Positions 24,070-36,420 of a stretch of DNA of 64,000 bases are shown piece by piece. The notes under the pieces were generated by a model. That model did not search any database and was not told the origin of the DNA. It was given only the letters and a program-made list of their open reading frames with translations. The stretch's first letter is position 1. Every line of letters begins with the position of its first letter. The translations under genes were made by a program, and so were the position numbers. The DNA lies in the NCBI GenBank assembly GCA_017590115.1, contig JAGGNK010007504.1:66001-130000 (forward strand). The letters run 5' to 3'. The DNA is from Montifringilla adamsi (taxonomy: Eukaryota > Chordata > Aves > Passeriformes > Passeridae).

Positions 24070-25100
24070 GACATGAAAGAGAAATTATTTCCAGTGGGGC
24101 CCTGAATAACAACAAGCATTCAAAAAATTAAGCAGGAGATTGCCCATGCAGTAGCCCTTGGGCCAGTCAGAACGGGGCAGGATGTGAAGAATGTGCTCTA
24201 CACTGCGGCTGGGGAGAATGGTCCTTCCTGGAGCCTCTGACAGAAGGGACCTGGAGAGACTCGAGGATGATTGCCTAGGCTCTGGAGTCAGGGATACAAA
24301 GGATCTGAGGCCAGCTATACCCCAACCCAGAAAGAGATTCTTGCAGCTTATGAAGAGGTTTGAGCTGCCTCAGAAGTAATTGTCACCAAAGCACAGCTGC
24401 TTCTGGCACCCTGACTACCAGTGCTGGGTTGGATGTTCAAAGGAAAGGTTCCTGCCACTGACACCACATGAAGCAAGTGGATTGCGCTGATCCCAGACAG
24501 GACATCTTAATCGCCCTGTGATTCTGGAAATCATAACAAACTGGCCTGAAGGTGAGACTTTTGGATTATCTTCTGAAGAGGAGGAACAAGTGACACGTGC
24601 TGAGGAAGCCCCACCATATAATGAGCTACTGGAGACTGAAAGACGATATGCCCTCTTCACTAATGGTTCCTGCCGAATTGTAGGTGCTAACTGGAAATGG
24701 AAAGCTGCAGTATGGAGCCCCACACGGTGAGTTGCACAAGCTACCGAGGGACAGGGTGGATCGAGTCAGGTTGCAGAGCTTAAAGCTCTCCAGCTGGCTT
24801 TGGATATTGACAAACGAGAGAAGTGGCTGAGGCTCTATCTCTACACCAACTCATAGATGCTAGCTAATGCTCTGTGGGGATCGCTGGATTGCTGGAAAAA
24901 GGCCAACTGGCAGTGCAGAGGGAAACCCATCTGGGCCACTGAGATTTGGCAGGACATCGCCGCCCAAGTAGAGAGGCTGACTGTGAAGGTTCGACACGTG
25001 GATGCACACCTACCCAAGAGTCGAGCTAATGAAGAGCATTGTAACAATGAGCAAGTGGATCGAGCTGCCAAGGTGAATGTTGAGGACTCTTAGCGTGTTG
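24070..25100 (+). pseudogene. ERVL pol: RT connection and RNase H remnant
   Basis: Pol resumes with FQWGPE followed by a stop. It continues in several frames to the RNase H domain: YALFTNGSCRIVG at about 24648 (the usual FTDGS has its Asp changed to Asn) and VRHVDAHLPKSRANEEH at about 24986. Stops (for example at 24727 and 24854) and frame changes separate the pieces. Several catalytic positions are altered, so it is not functional. Confidence 0.8.
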
Positions 25101-26060
25101 AGACACGAGGCTTGACTCCATTTCAGAAGGCTGGTTTATTATGTTAAATATTATAAAGTATCACAGGTGCATCTGGACTGGCAGCACAAGGGAGAATTAT
25201 TTCTAGCTCATTGGGCCCATGATGCCTCTGGTCATCAGGGGAGAGATGCAACATACCCATGGGCTCATGACTGATGGGTGGACTTAACTACTGACAGTAT
25301 CTCACAGGTCATCCGCGGCTGTGAGACGTGCTACAGTCAAACAAGCCAAGCGGGAGAAGCCTCTGTGGTACAGTGGACGATAGTCAAAGTATAGGTATGG
25401 AGAAGCATGGCAAATTGACTACATCACACTTCCCCAGACATGCCAATGCAAGTACTATGTGCTGACCATAGTGGAAGCCACCACAGGATGGTTGGAGACC
25501 TACCCTGTGCCTCACACTACTGCCCGGAACACCATCTTGGGTCGGGAAAAGTAAGCCTGGTAGAGACATGGCACCCCTGAGAGAAGCAAGTTGGACAATG
25601 AGACCCATTTCAAGAACAACCTTATAAACACCTGGGCCAGAGAACATGGTATTGAATGGATATATCATATCCATTATGCACCAGCTGCCGGGAAAGTTGA
25701 ACGGTGCAACGGACTACTAAAGACCACTCTAAAGGCACTTGGTGGGGGGATCTTCAAAAATTGGGAAGTGAATTTAGCAAAAGCCACCTGGATAGTCAGC
25801 AAACGAGGCTCCATCAATCCAGCTGGTCCTGCCCAGTCTCAACCTTTGCACACAGTGGATGGAGATAAAGTCGCTGTGGTACACATAAGAAGTATTTTAA
25901 AAATGACTGTTTAGATTAGTCCCACCTCAGGCAAAGGCAAACTCATCCATGGAAGTGTTTTTGTTCAAGGACCTGGCTACACTTGGTGGGTAATACAGAA
26001 AGATGGGGAAACCTGATATATATCACAAGGAGACCTAATTTTAAGTGAGAGCTGTGTGTA
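25101..26060 (+). pseudogene. ERVL integrase remnant
   Basis: A zinc-binding HHCC region is visible in pieces (HWAHDASGHQGRDA at about 25210, GCETC at about 25320). The catalytic core follows: WQIDY at about 25410, DNETHFKNNLINTW at about 25595 and GKVERCNGLL at about 25690 supply the D, D, E residues. The C-terminal part reads to about 26050 (GPGYTWWV, QGDLILSESC). In-frame stops and shifts break it. No env-like gene follows before the polypurine tract. Confidence 0.82.
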
Positions 26061-26136
26061 AAGTTTTATTGTATATATATATATATAAGTTGAGTTTAAA
26101 GAGGGTATTGATTTGGGTATGATGTAGATGGTAATA

Positions 26137-26153
26137 GAATAAGGGGTGGATAA
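26137..26153 (+). promoter_or_regulatory. Polypurine tract before the 3' LTR
   Basis: A purine-rich run, agaataaggggtggataa, lies directly before the TGTCTTAG start of the 3' LTR. This is where plus-strand priming occurs in retroviruses. It is slightly degraded by two T bases near the LTR. Confidence 0.55.
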
Positions 26154-26710
26154 TGTCTTAGGTTACAATGTAAGATGCAACCAAAAGTATGTATTCTATC
26201 ACCATTTTCATAAGCTGTTCAAAACAGGTGGGACAGTGTTCTTATCTCTTCCATGACTCAACCCTGCTAACTCCTTCCAGGGGATATCTTCTGTTAATGG
26301 GCCATCGAGTCTCATTGCATGACTCAAAATTACATCATCCCATTGTGAGAAGCACTGCCCAGGGGAGGAACCAAGCCTTCCTACCTGGATATAATCTGAG
26401 ATTTTTGGAACACCACAGGCAGCCTTACCTACTGGATTCTCAGAACACAAGAGCTACAGAACCACCACTGGACCTTCAGAAGAAGACCAGACCCTTCTAC
26501 AGGATCACCACTTCAACAGAACCACATCTATCACTTCAACAGGACTGCAGCCACCATTTAATCAGACTGCTACCACCACCCTGACCAAAAGGGTGTCAGG
26601 TTGTATCCTGACTGACAGTTTAAGCCAGTGTTTTCTGCCTTTATTTTAATTTTCCTATTAAATTATAGTTCTGGCTTAGAGTCTCCCACTGGTTTGTTTT
26701 CAGACTAACA
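26154..26710 (+). mobile_element. 3' LTR of the ERVL provirus
   Basis: This 557-bp LTR starts TGTCTTAGG after the polypurine tract and ends CAGACTAACA. It matches the truncated 5' LTR at about 98.6% over 353 bases by my count, and the solo LTR at 1-563 much less well. The 3' flank begins cactcccc. No target duplication can be tested because the 5' end of the provirus is rearranged. Confidence 0.9.
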
Positions 26711-28931
26711 CACTCCCCTTTGAAGGAGAGACTCAGCAAACAGAAGTCAAAAATTTTAGTCTCACTGCTAGCTCCCTTACAGAAGAAACTAAGAAAGTCA
26801 TGAACCTGGTATAGGAAGCTTTATAGAACAAACATAATTACAAAGGCTCCAAAGTAGAGACCAGAGGGCTTCTAGCTGCTGCAGTTCAGAGGAAGGGATT
26901 TCCAAGAATCTGAACAGAAACTGCTGATAATTTTTAGCAATCTGTCAAGGGATTTTATCAAACTTCTGGTCACTATGCAAAAAACAGTCCATCAATAGGG
27001 GTGTCCAAACTCATTCAAAAAAATAAAAAAAACACAAACCAAACCAAAAACAAAACCTCTAAAATTACTACAGGAATCTCTGACATGCCTTAGTGTGTAG
27101 CACAATTCATAATCTTCATTTTGGTAAAGTTCTGTTTGTTTTCTTGAGTATGACAATAATGTAATCAGCATAACTGGAGGATAAAATATGATCTTATGAA
27201 TTTTTTCTGCTTAAGAATGTTTGGTAAATCATTATTCCCTGTCAATTATATTAATGCAATAGAAATATTACACTAGATAATAACAAGAATTGAACTACAG
27301 CAAATTATAATCAAGCATCTCCACTTGATTAAAGACTGGAGGCTGTAATTTAACCTTCCTGAATTGCTTTTATAAACAATATGATATCAATTTATCTGTC
27401 AGAGAGATTTTTCTGAAACAAATTTGGGGTTTTATCCATATGATTGTTTTGTAAAGAATTATAGTTTTGTAAACTTAATTGTTAAAAAATCTGAGAAAAA
27501 CCTGAAGCGTGAATACTTTTGAAATACATATTGCAACACCTAACTTTACAAGAAAAAGGCAACACACTAACAGTAGACTTAAAGACTAATTATTTCATGT
27601 ATCACATACAGATTAACATTTCCAATCAGTTCCAAATTCATTTGTAGGAACAACAAACTTTCAAAATAAGGAAATTACTTTAAAATTTATTGGTGACCAC
27701 TTTTAATCTCCCTTCCAGATGTTGATTTTATTCTGACATAATACCTTGCATTCAAAAGTATTTTCAATTAACTAGATCCAGTAACATTTATATAGGATGA
27801 TAATGAAAAAAAGTCTGTGTCATCATCTTAGGTTGATGTTGGAGTGAACTTAGTGATTATGAGCTACAGAAATGCTGGGCTTAAACTGTTAATAAAGAAC
27901 AGTATGTAAAATTAACAAAGCTTATCAAAATTTCAATCCATTATAGAGAAGTGACCGTCCCAGAACAAAATAAAGTAATTACTAGGTAAGTAATATTATA
28001 AATCCTCCCATCCATTTAACAGGTACAATCAAGGGCATATACTACATGTATATTATGCTTAATTATTTTCTTAGTTCATGCTATAAATAAAAATAAAATA
28101 CACTTCTTACTAAACTGAGTTTTAGTTATTTTCTACACCTCCTTACAAGAGCAGGCTTTTGCACTACCCTACTTAAAGCACAACTTGGATAAATGTGGGA
28201 ATTTGCTTTCATGTTACACAAGAGTACCAAAGGAAAGTAAACACCATTAAAAATACACCTTCTCTTTTCAAAAAAAAACGTGCTTTTCAGTATTACATTC
28301 TTAAAAAATATAAAAGAAAGCAACTTTCCCTAGATAGTTGGAATCACTGCAATACTTCATTGCAATTTCTCTAGATAAAAGAGAAACTTCTTCTCTTTAC
28401 TTTTCTTAAAACACATCTGAACATAAAACAAAAAATGTCTTTCATCTATAGGAACTGGATTTTGCAAATCTGCTTTTTCTTGGGAAAGCTACATTGGGTG
28501 CCAGTTTCATCTATCACATAACACAACAAAATGCAGACCTAATGAAAGTTTGTATACACAAAATACATGGTACCCAATTGTCACACCATCCTACTACACA
28601 GAGACATAATAATTTGTATTTTACACTGTCTCATTTCATGTTCTGGTATTAAATGTCATCTTTAGCAAGATTACTATACAAATGACTACACTCATATCTC
28701 TATTTTAAAGCAAATAATCCCCCTATAACATATTTTTTAAAATGAATGGTAATATACTGGCTATAATTACATATTCTATCACTTCATTCATTTGCTACAT
28801 AAAACTAAATGTAAACAAACTTAATTCTTGATAGTGTTCTTCTATCTCTTTTTTGTGGGGTGATGGGTAATGGGGAGAAAGGGAAAGGAGCTGAATAAGA
28901 ACTTTAAAGGTAAGAGAAAAAGTTTACTTAC

Positions 28932-29012
28932 CTATAATGTAGTTTTGAGTTTTGCTCCGGCAGATTCACACTCTTGGGATGGGTGTGTCTGCTGCTATAG
29001 GCTTGGAATGAA
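28932..29012 (-). other. Candidate cryptic (poison) exon in NIPBL intron 9
   Basis: On the minus strand a pyrimidine-rich acceptor, cccttctttttttag, ends at 29013 and a near-perfect donor, TATAG|gtaagtaa, begins at 28931. They enclose 81 nt. Spliced between exons 9 and 10 the piece would keep the flanking phase (81 is divisible by 3), but its sixteenth codon is TGA, so inclusion would truncate NIPBL and should trigger nonsense-mediated decay. No similarity to known NIPBL coding sequence is seen. The block may be part of an old dispersed repeat; a repeat containing a tacttacct-like end in other sauropsids came to mind but I cannot name it. No expression evidence. Confidence 0.3.
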
Positions 29013-29875
29013 CTAAAAAAAGAAGGGCCCACAGCAGGCATCCAAATGCCCCCTAAGTGATCCAATTATTGGAAATAAAATTATTACAGCTTCACTTCTC
29101 CCTAATTCAAGGAATCTACAGTAAGTTCCCAAAGTAGGTAAAATGGATCCTCAAAAGTAAAATATATAGGGGGAAAACCCCCAAAGAAATTATTAAGTTT
29201 ATCTCATTTAAAAAATGCTTCTAATCCTTTTAAGTTTAAAAAAGATATATATTAGCCTCACAATTAAACAGTGAGGAATGATTTAATGATTTTTCTTGCA
29301 AACACCAGAAAACAGTGCCTTTTACAAGTAAAAGTAGAACTCCTTAATCTGCTAAGATAGCTGCATCATATAAAGGGTCTTTGAAGTAGCCTAAAATCTA
29401 ACAATGAACACACAATACCATGTATGGAAGAGCTCAAATTAAAATTTAGCAAATCCAAATAAAAACCTAAAACAATTTGAAAAAGTCTCTGAAAAAGAGA
29501 TGGATTGCTTTCTGTTTTTTCAAGTAATTTTCAATATCATCTTCCCTTTTCCTCTTTCTAGAAGACTCAGAGCTCCTTTTAACATCAATATCTTAAATAT
29601 TTTTGATTCACAGTATTCAGGAGTTTTGGAAAAGCATGAAAGATCTTGAGGTAGAAACCTTGAACCTAAAGTAATGAATTAAGTAATAGATCTAAATCTT
29701 AATTAACAAGAACTTAATGTAATGTTCTGGGAAAGGTTTAGACTCAAAGTGACTGACTAGTTTTGAATTACTTTACTATAAACAAAAATGACTACTGACA
29801 GTGATTAGAAAAAAGTGTGCATGAAGCTTCATTATTTCTAATTTCTTTAGAAAGGTATTGTTAAGATAACTTTAT

Positions 29876-30415
29876 TGTCTGACCATTCAGGAGCCACTCT
29901 CACACCACTAGAGACTGTCACTGCTGGGACTGAAGTCTCTTCATAGCAGGCAACTCCAGTTAACCAACGGGTGCCCCATTTGACTCCCTACCACAACACA
30001 CTCAGAGTCAGACAAGTTTCCCTCACTGGCCCAGCCTCAGGCTTCCCACAGCAGAGTCCCAGACACCTGGCTCCTTTGAGTAATTGAATCATGTTGCAGT
30101 GATATCATAACAGCTCAAGCTGGAGCCTCTGGGAAGGGACCCCAACAAAAGAATCCCTGGACTTTGGTACCCTCACAGTCTGTGCGCTGATAGTCTGGGG
30201 TCTTCCTGCTGAGTCATCTGCTCCTGCTGAGTCTCTGAGTGGCTGGTCACCCGGCTGGCTCTGCAGGTCCTCATACCCTTTGTTAGGTAAAGGGTTGGCA
30301 CCAGTTCACAGCTCGTTACCTGGGGCTTCAGTCATTTCCCACCACCCAGAGCACAATCTGCATCTCCCACTGCAGCTGCACACCGAGCCATCAGCAGTAG
30401 TGGTATTCCTCAACA
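29876..30415. repeat. Unclassified GC-richer block, possibly an old LTR
   Basis: This segment is distinctly richer in G and C than its surroundings. It begins tgtctgacc and ends ctcaaca, so it has TG...CA ends, and contains ctgctgagtc repeated at short distance (about 30208 and 30228). I see no target duplication, poly(A) signal or coding capacity, and cannot assign orientation. Confidence 0.3.
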
Positions 30416-31610
30416 GTATCCTCATGTACCTAGGCAGAAGATGGTTTACTTCTTGTCGACTTGTGGAAAAAGATCATCCCTTTCTGTATTAATCCTTCTG
30501 AATTGCTTTTTTAAAACTCAAACTGAGTCTTGATAAACAATAGAAGGATCTATCTGTGATATTAGACATCCTTTCAAAAAGGAAGACCTAGCATTGATTA
30601 AGAACTTGTATCTGATGAGGGTATAGAGGCCACTGAAAGGGGAGGCAATGGGAATTGAAAACCTGAGACTTATCATGTTTCATGGACTCATTTGTTTCGA
30701 AGCTATTAAACATAACAAGATGCATTAGACTGTAACTTTCTGAGCCTTGGTCTCCAAACTCTTCAATCATTCCTTTAATTAACAGACACAGACAAATTAC
30801 TTGCAAGATTAATCAATACAGAGATACTTCCTTGACGGAAAAAGCAGGAAGAGATGGATTCTTGTCCTTTCACACAGAGGACAAGGACAAAATCAAATTT
30901 TCAAATTTTACACCCCTCTATAATGATGAAAAGACCATATAATCTACTTAATCCAAAATCCAAATAGATCAAAAGGATAAAATAAAAAGAGTTCTGAAAA
31001 GCACTCAGATATGGAGGCAAAAGGTCTATATTCTAAAATCTCTCCTTATGCATATCTGATAGACGTTAGATCAAATCTGAGAGATTTTGCATTAGTGATT
31101 TTTGTACTAAGAATTCCTTTTTCAGAAACCAAAGGCATAATAACAATAAGGTTCCAGAAAAATACACTGCTTTTCAAATAAGTCAGCACTTTTGAAAAGC
31201 CCTGTATTAGTTTCACCTAAGGGGACTGCCTCCCTACTTTGAGAGACTTTGGTGGGAGCTAAATATTTTAACAGTTTTGTTAGAATCAGGAATTTATTGC
31301 AGAAAGTACTATAATTTCCAAAGGATTGCAATCTCCATTTCCCACCTCTACCAAACATTATTAAGGCATCTCAGCATTAAAAAACCCCCAAAACCTTAGC
31401 ATTGCCTTAGGCAAGTGTAATAGTTGTATAAACTTTAGCAAGAACCTCCCAAAAAAATATCTCTGCCTCTCCTCTGGAATAAACAGTTCCACCACACTAA
31501 TGATTCCCAACCTCAGAAAGAACATGTCATATCCATGCAAAGTCTTACTGTTAAAAAAGAAGCATCTGAAAACCTCTGATGAAGCATAGTACTGTAGAGA
31601 TTTCATGTCA

Positions 31611-32020
31611 GCCATACGAGGAGCAGCTACGGTCACTTGGCTTGTTCAGCCTGGAGAAGAGGAGACTGAGGTCAGACCTCATCACTGTCTACAACTTCCT
31701 CACAAGGGGAAGAGGAGGGACAGGCACTGATCTCTTCTCTGGTGACCAGTGACAGAACCTGAGGGAACAGCTGGAGGTCTATCAGGGAAGGTTTAGGTTG
31801 GATATCAGAAAAAGGTTCTTCACACAGAGAGTGGTCCAGCACTGGAACAGGTTCCCCAGGGAAGTGGTGATGGTGCCAAGACTGACAGAGTTCAAGAAGC
31901 CCTTGGACAATGCTCTCAGGCACATGGTGGGATTGTTGGGGTGTCTTGTGTGGGGCTGGGATTTGGACTCAATGATCCTTGTGGGTCCCTGCCAACTCAG
32001 GATATTCTATGGTTCTACAA
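31611..32020 (+). mobile_element. CR1 LINE 3' fragment
   Basis: It starts at about gccatacgaggagcagc and contains cttgttcagcctggagaag, ttaggttggatatcag and gttccccagggaagtggt. It ends in gggtccctgccaactcagg plus atattctatggttct. It is a 5'-truncated CR1 of the same end type as the copy at 16315-17194. Confidence 0.9.
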
Positions 32021-34669
32021 TTCTAAAAACAATGACACAAGAGATCACTAATCTTCTATCAAAACTTGTGAGTACAATTCCACTAAAAGTAATTTATGGA
32101 AGACAACAACACATGCCTACACAGAAAGTGTAGTGTGACTGTAATATGTATTCCCATGCCTCAATTACAAAAGCAGCAATGCTTTCAAAAGCATATGCTT
32201 TCATGCAGATTTTACCATATGCTAGCACCTAGAGTAAGATCTTTAGAGAGACACTTGCTATGTATATCATCAGCTAGCACTATACATTCCTATTCTAATT
32301 AGACTGAGTGCATGCTACAAGCATGCTCTCTTCTTGACATAATGTAATCTGAAGTTACAGTAGATGTACTAAAATGCACAAATTCCAGGCTTTTGCATAA
32401 ATACAGTAAGCAACTTGACAAAAATGAATGGCATATTTAGGAGTTACTGGATATTTTTCTAACATATTCCCATAGGAACAATAGAATAAGCTTCTTCCTG
32501 CAGTCACACCAAACCAAATTACTATAACTAGAACAATCCCTGAGCATATAAACTTGTAGACATAGTACAAACTTACAAGCAATGGCAAAAGTGTTACCAA
32601 AAAATAAGAATCATATTTCTCCAAGGTAAGAATTTTTCAGGAAATCTGTCTCAAGACTGCTAAAAATCCTTTTACTCAATATTATTAATTAATGGCTGAA
32701 ACCTCAGCAGCTAAAGTGAAAAGAACTGCTGTCTCGCATAGGGGCAACTTACTACCAGTTAATAAATGGTGGTAATTTGTCCCAATAGAAGGCAATAACT
32801 CTTGCACCTGATTCACAGCAATTGCAGGAACTCAAGAAGAACTGAGACTTGCCAGAGGATACAGGTGGAAGGAAAGCATAAGTTTGGAATCCTTAATTGG
32901 CAAGATGGACATTGAAGAGTGGTAAAATGGTAAGATCACATTCTATCAAAATCACTTCTTTCTCCAAAAGAAACACATCAGTCTGCCCATGGCTATGTAA
33001 TTACAGTTTACAAACTTCACAACTCATGCTCAATATCTCCTGAAAGCCAGAACAAAACAGAAAGTGTGTTTTAGTCTCAATCTAAGTGTTTGAAGATTAC
33101 TGTGCATAATCAAAAACACAGTGCATTTTTTGAGATGCTCCTTAGCTAAAATGTGCTGGAGAATCTACTCAAAGCATGGGGATATAAAAGTAGCTTTTTA
33201 AGTAGTAGAAGACAAATGACAAACTCTCCATAAATAAACTTAAAATTAGTAAAAATAAGCAAAGTAACCAATTTCATCATTTCATTAAATCAAAATTAAA
33301 GGCAGTAGAAATTTCTTTTAAGGTGAGCACCCATTTTCTTTGTATATTCACAATGTTGTCTAACAAGACTTGATTTAGTTATCAAATTAGGAATACCTAA
33401 AAAGTTAATTCTTTTAAGGAACTGCAACAAGAACATTTACACACACACACAAACACAACAAACACTCTCTATCTTCAGGCATCTTTAAAAACAGAAAAAA
33501 AATTATTTTTGAATAGGGAGAAAACTTGTTCATTCTCTGATGGTTAACCATCCAAACCATATGTAAATTAAGTTGCCTCCATGCAAGTACATCCAAAATA
33601 GACCATTTTTACCTATGAACTTCTAGAATCAGAATTTATGCTGTTTTCCACTCTGCAAATTTTTATTTGGAGTATCTAACAAATTAGCATTATACTATAA
33701 GAGAATTTTTTTAGAAGTAGTTAAACAGAATGCAGAGGAAGCTTCTGAAAAATACTTATGCTAACCTATCACTATCTACTTTAAAAACCACATCTTCAAG
33801 ATTTACATGTGGGTTTGCATCCACTTTTGATATTTCTGAAGGCTAAGACCTTCAAACCAGCTAACAACAAAAGAAAAAAAAAAGGCAAAAAGAGAAGTAG
33901 GAAAAAAAAATTTTAAAAAACAAAAGGAAAAAATCAAAGAGGATAGATTGATAGATTGAATGTAATCAGTTAAGACAACCAGTACAGCTACTGAAGTGAA
34001 GAGCAAACATTTCACAGGCTTATCTGGTTCTGTGCTAGAGATCATACAGAGATATGGTAGATCTCTAGAACTTGGAAAGCCTACATAATAATGAATACCC
34101 CGTTGAACAAACATTGGAGACAATATAGTAGTATATATTACCCAATCATTACAGTGCCTTTAAAAGAATAGATATGATTTTAGTCTAACGCCTCCTTCTC
34201 ATAAGGTTCAAATTGGGATATGAATAGAAATGGCATAAAAGAGCTCTCCTGTATTTTCTTAAATTAGTTACTTTTCTTAAATAGTTAACACTTTAACCAC
34301 CAAAACTTATTACAAATTTTAAATTATGGTACTGATAAGATTTTAGAAACTATAAACAACATCAATTGTATTTCACTCAGTCTCATGGTTCAAAATAAGG
34401 GTAGCTTAAAAAGAATGTTGAAACACAAGACCTTCCCTTTCCATCTATTAAGATTCCCAAATAAAGAATGCTAAATATTTTAAAAACGTATATATGAGAG
34501 ATTACAATTCATTGTTTTATGGGGAATGGTGATGAATGTCATAGAACCACCTACACTGAGTAAACAGAATTGTACTATGTGACAATGACAGTAAAGTTTA
34601 TATATGGGGTCTATATGCATATATATACTTTTATAATATATAGTATATACACACACACAATCCTTTTAC

Positions 34670-35302
34670 CTTTATCTTGCACTTCTTTTGAAAATCGCTC
34701 CCTTTCAATAGCTGATTCACGTTCTATCCGCTCAATTTCAGCCAATGCATCCAATTCTACTTCATCATATGACGTTATAGCTCCTTGTTGCGAAACCTGT
34801 TGCTGTGTCTGTACCACAGGAGTTTGAGGCTGTTTTGCAGCAACTGAAGTGTTCTGTTGTAAAACAGGCACTTGTTGTGCCTGAAGGAAAGCTGTCTGTT
34901 CATGCTGCGGCAAACACTGAGCAGTGTTTAATGGGCGGTTAACATCCTGTGGAGTAACGGGTGTTTTAGAAGTCTGTCCTGGGTACTGCACCTTAAAAGG
35001 AATATCACCCTCTGACACACTGCTGTTTTCCAAACCAGAAAGCATATCATCCTGCTGGTCCATATCCGAAGATCTTACACGAGACAGTCTTAATGTAAGC
35101 TTAGTGGAGTCCTTGGAAGGAGAGCTAATGATATCATACATTGCAGCTTTTTCAGTCTGGTCTTTTTCATCCTTGCCTAACTTCATTTTCTTTTGTTTCT
35201 TTTGCTTTCTTTCTGGAGAATCTAACAATATGTCTGGGGGAACATCTCTAGGTGATGAATAAGGTGGAGGCTGAGATTGTTGGATTAAAGGTTGTCTTGA
35301 TC
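34670..35302 (-). CDS. NIPBL: NIPBL exon 9
   Basis: This is an internal coding exon of the cohesin loader. It starts at 35302 after the acceptor ttctag and ends at 34670 before the donor gtaaaa. The first two bases complete a Gly codon begun in exon 8 and the last base begins the Asp codon finished in exon 10, so phases fit on both sides. It is 633 nt long; I recall 627 nt in human. Recognisable blocks are SSPRDVPPDILLDSPERKQ, the lysine run KQKKQKKMKLGKDEK, SSPSKDSTKLTLRLSRVRSS, a glutamine-rich stretch, and the charged helix DEVELDALAEIERIERESA near the end. The protein here is mostly disordered with a short predicted coiled coil at the end. No stop or frameshift is present. Confidence 0.96.
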
Positions 35303-35999
35303 CTAGAATAATAATTCAGAAAAACTGAACAGTTATGTTGTTCCATGTTTCTATATAAAAACACACTAAATATAACCTACATAATTTTAATATGTATTCG
35401 CACATATATCTGTGTTCATAAAAAGTCTAAGTGAGATTGGCAGGAAGCACATCATTCCTAGATCAAGATGTAATTCAGATAGTTGCAGTGCATTTCCTAG
35501 GAGTTTTAGCAGTCTGCTGCAGGTAGATAAGGGATCATTTCAGAGAAGATGAAACAAAAAACACCACCACCAAAAAAGACTACATAAAAATTGTACCTGC
35601 AGGTTTAGAATATCAACTATTAGAAAGTAGTCAATGAAAGCACACTGACTACAGAAAAAAGAAATATCAAAAAGATTCTTAATAAGCCCAGTGACAAAGA
35701 CTTAATGTTCAGTGCATAAGCATTAGCCACATATTTTTAAGTAACCAAATATATATCTATATATAATCAAAACATACACAGCCTCCTTAACTTTCATTTT
35801 GACAGTTCATTTTCAACTTTTGTTTTTTGGGGGCTCTTATTAAATTTTAGGTAAACTCATTCCAACCTCCCCCACTCACTGCTATCTAAAAACCAAGAAT
35901 TGTCTTAGAATATTCTTCACCATTCCCTGCTTTATCTCCACTCTTTTTTTTCAACATATGAATTTCTATTCCTACACATACCCATTTTAGACTTTGAGT

Positions 36000-36420
36000 A
36001 CATCTAGGGAAATTTTTAAAACAGAACATTCTTTGTTCCATCACAGTTGAGACAGCCACGATACATAAAGTATCATCATCCAAATACAGAAAGCATCAAC
36101 TCCAGAGTAACAACCCACCACTTAAGAAAACTGCAAGCATCTACCCTTTTTGTTCTTTAGCCCAACCTTTTATACCCCTCATTGTTCATGCATTGCACCT
36201 GTGTGCCTTCTGTTCCCTTTTGTGATTGGTCAGTACACCTCAGCACTCCATGTCTCATTATTTTCAATACTGTTCACCTGCTTTTCACAGTTGTAGCCCA
36301 TTAGCGATGAGGCTCAGCCACAGCCCCACTCCCAATTACCACAAATTGTGTACCTACAAGTCTTCAGTTAATCACATGACATTTTTTGTTCCTCAAATTA
36401 AACCAGCTCCCCATAACTGT
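36000..36420 (-). promoter_or_regulatory. Promoter-like block (CCAAT and TATA boxes), possibly an LTR U3
   Basis: On the minus strand a CCAAT box (gaccaatcac, 36229-36225) is followed about 50 bases later by ggggTATAAAAGgttggg (36174-36167), the spacing of a class II promoter. The surrounding sequence is GC-richer than the intron. It is oriented with NIPBL. It may be the U3 of a degraded LTR; ends and family could not be determined. Confidence 0.35.

Larger units (their letters stand above)
13289..34669 (-). other. NIPBL: NIPBL intron 9
   Basis: This 21.4-kb intron lies between exons 9 and 10. It holds a degenerate coding remnant (15606-19120), a CR1 (16315-17194), the ERVL provirus with nested LTRs (19374-26710), a possible cryptic exon (28932-29012), an unclassified GC-richer block (29876-30415) and a CR1 (31611-32020). 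The remaining stretches, 13289-15605, 26711-28931, 29013-29875, 30416-31610 and 32021-34669, are AT-rich. I see no further gene in them. Confidence 0.9.
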
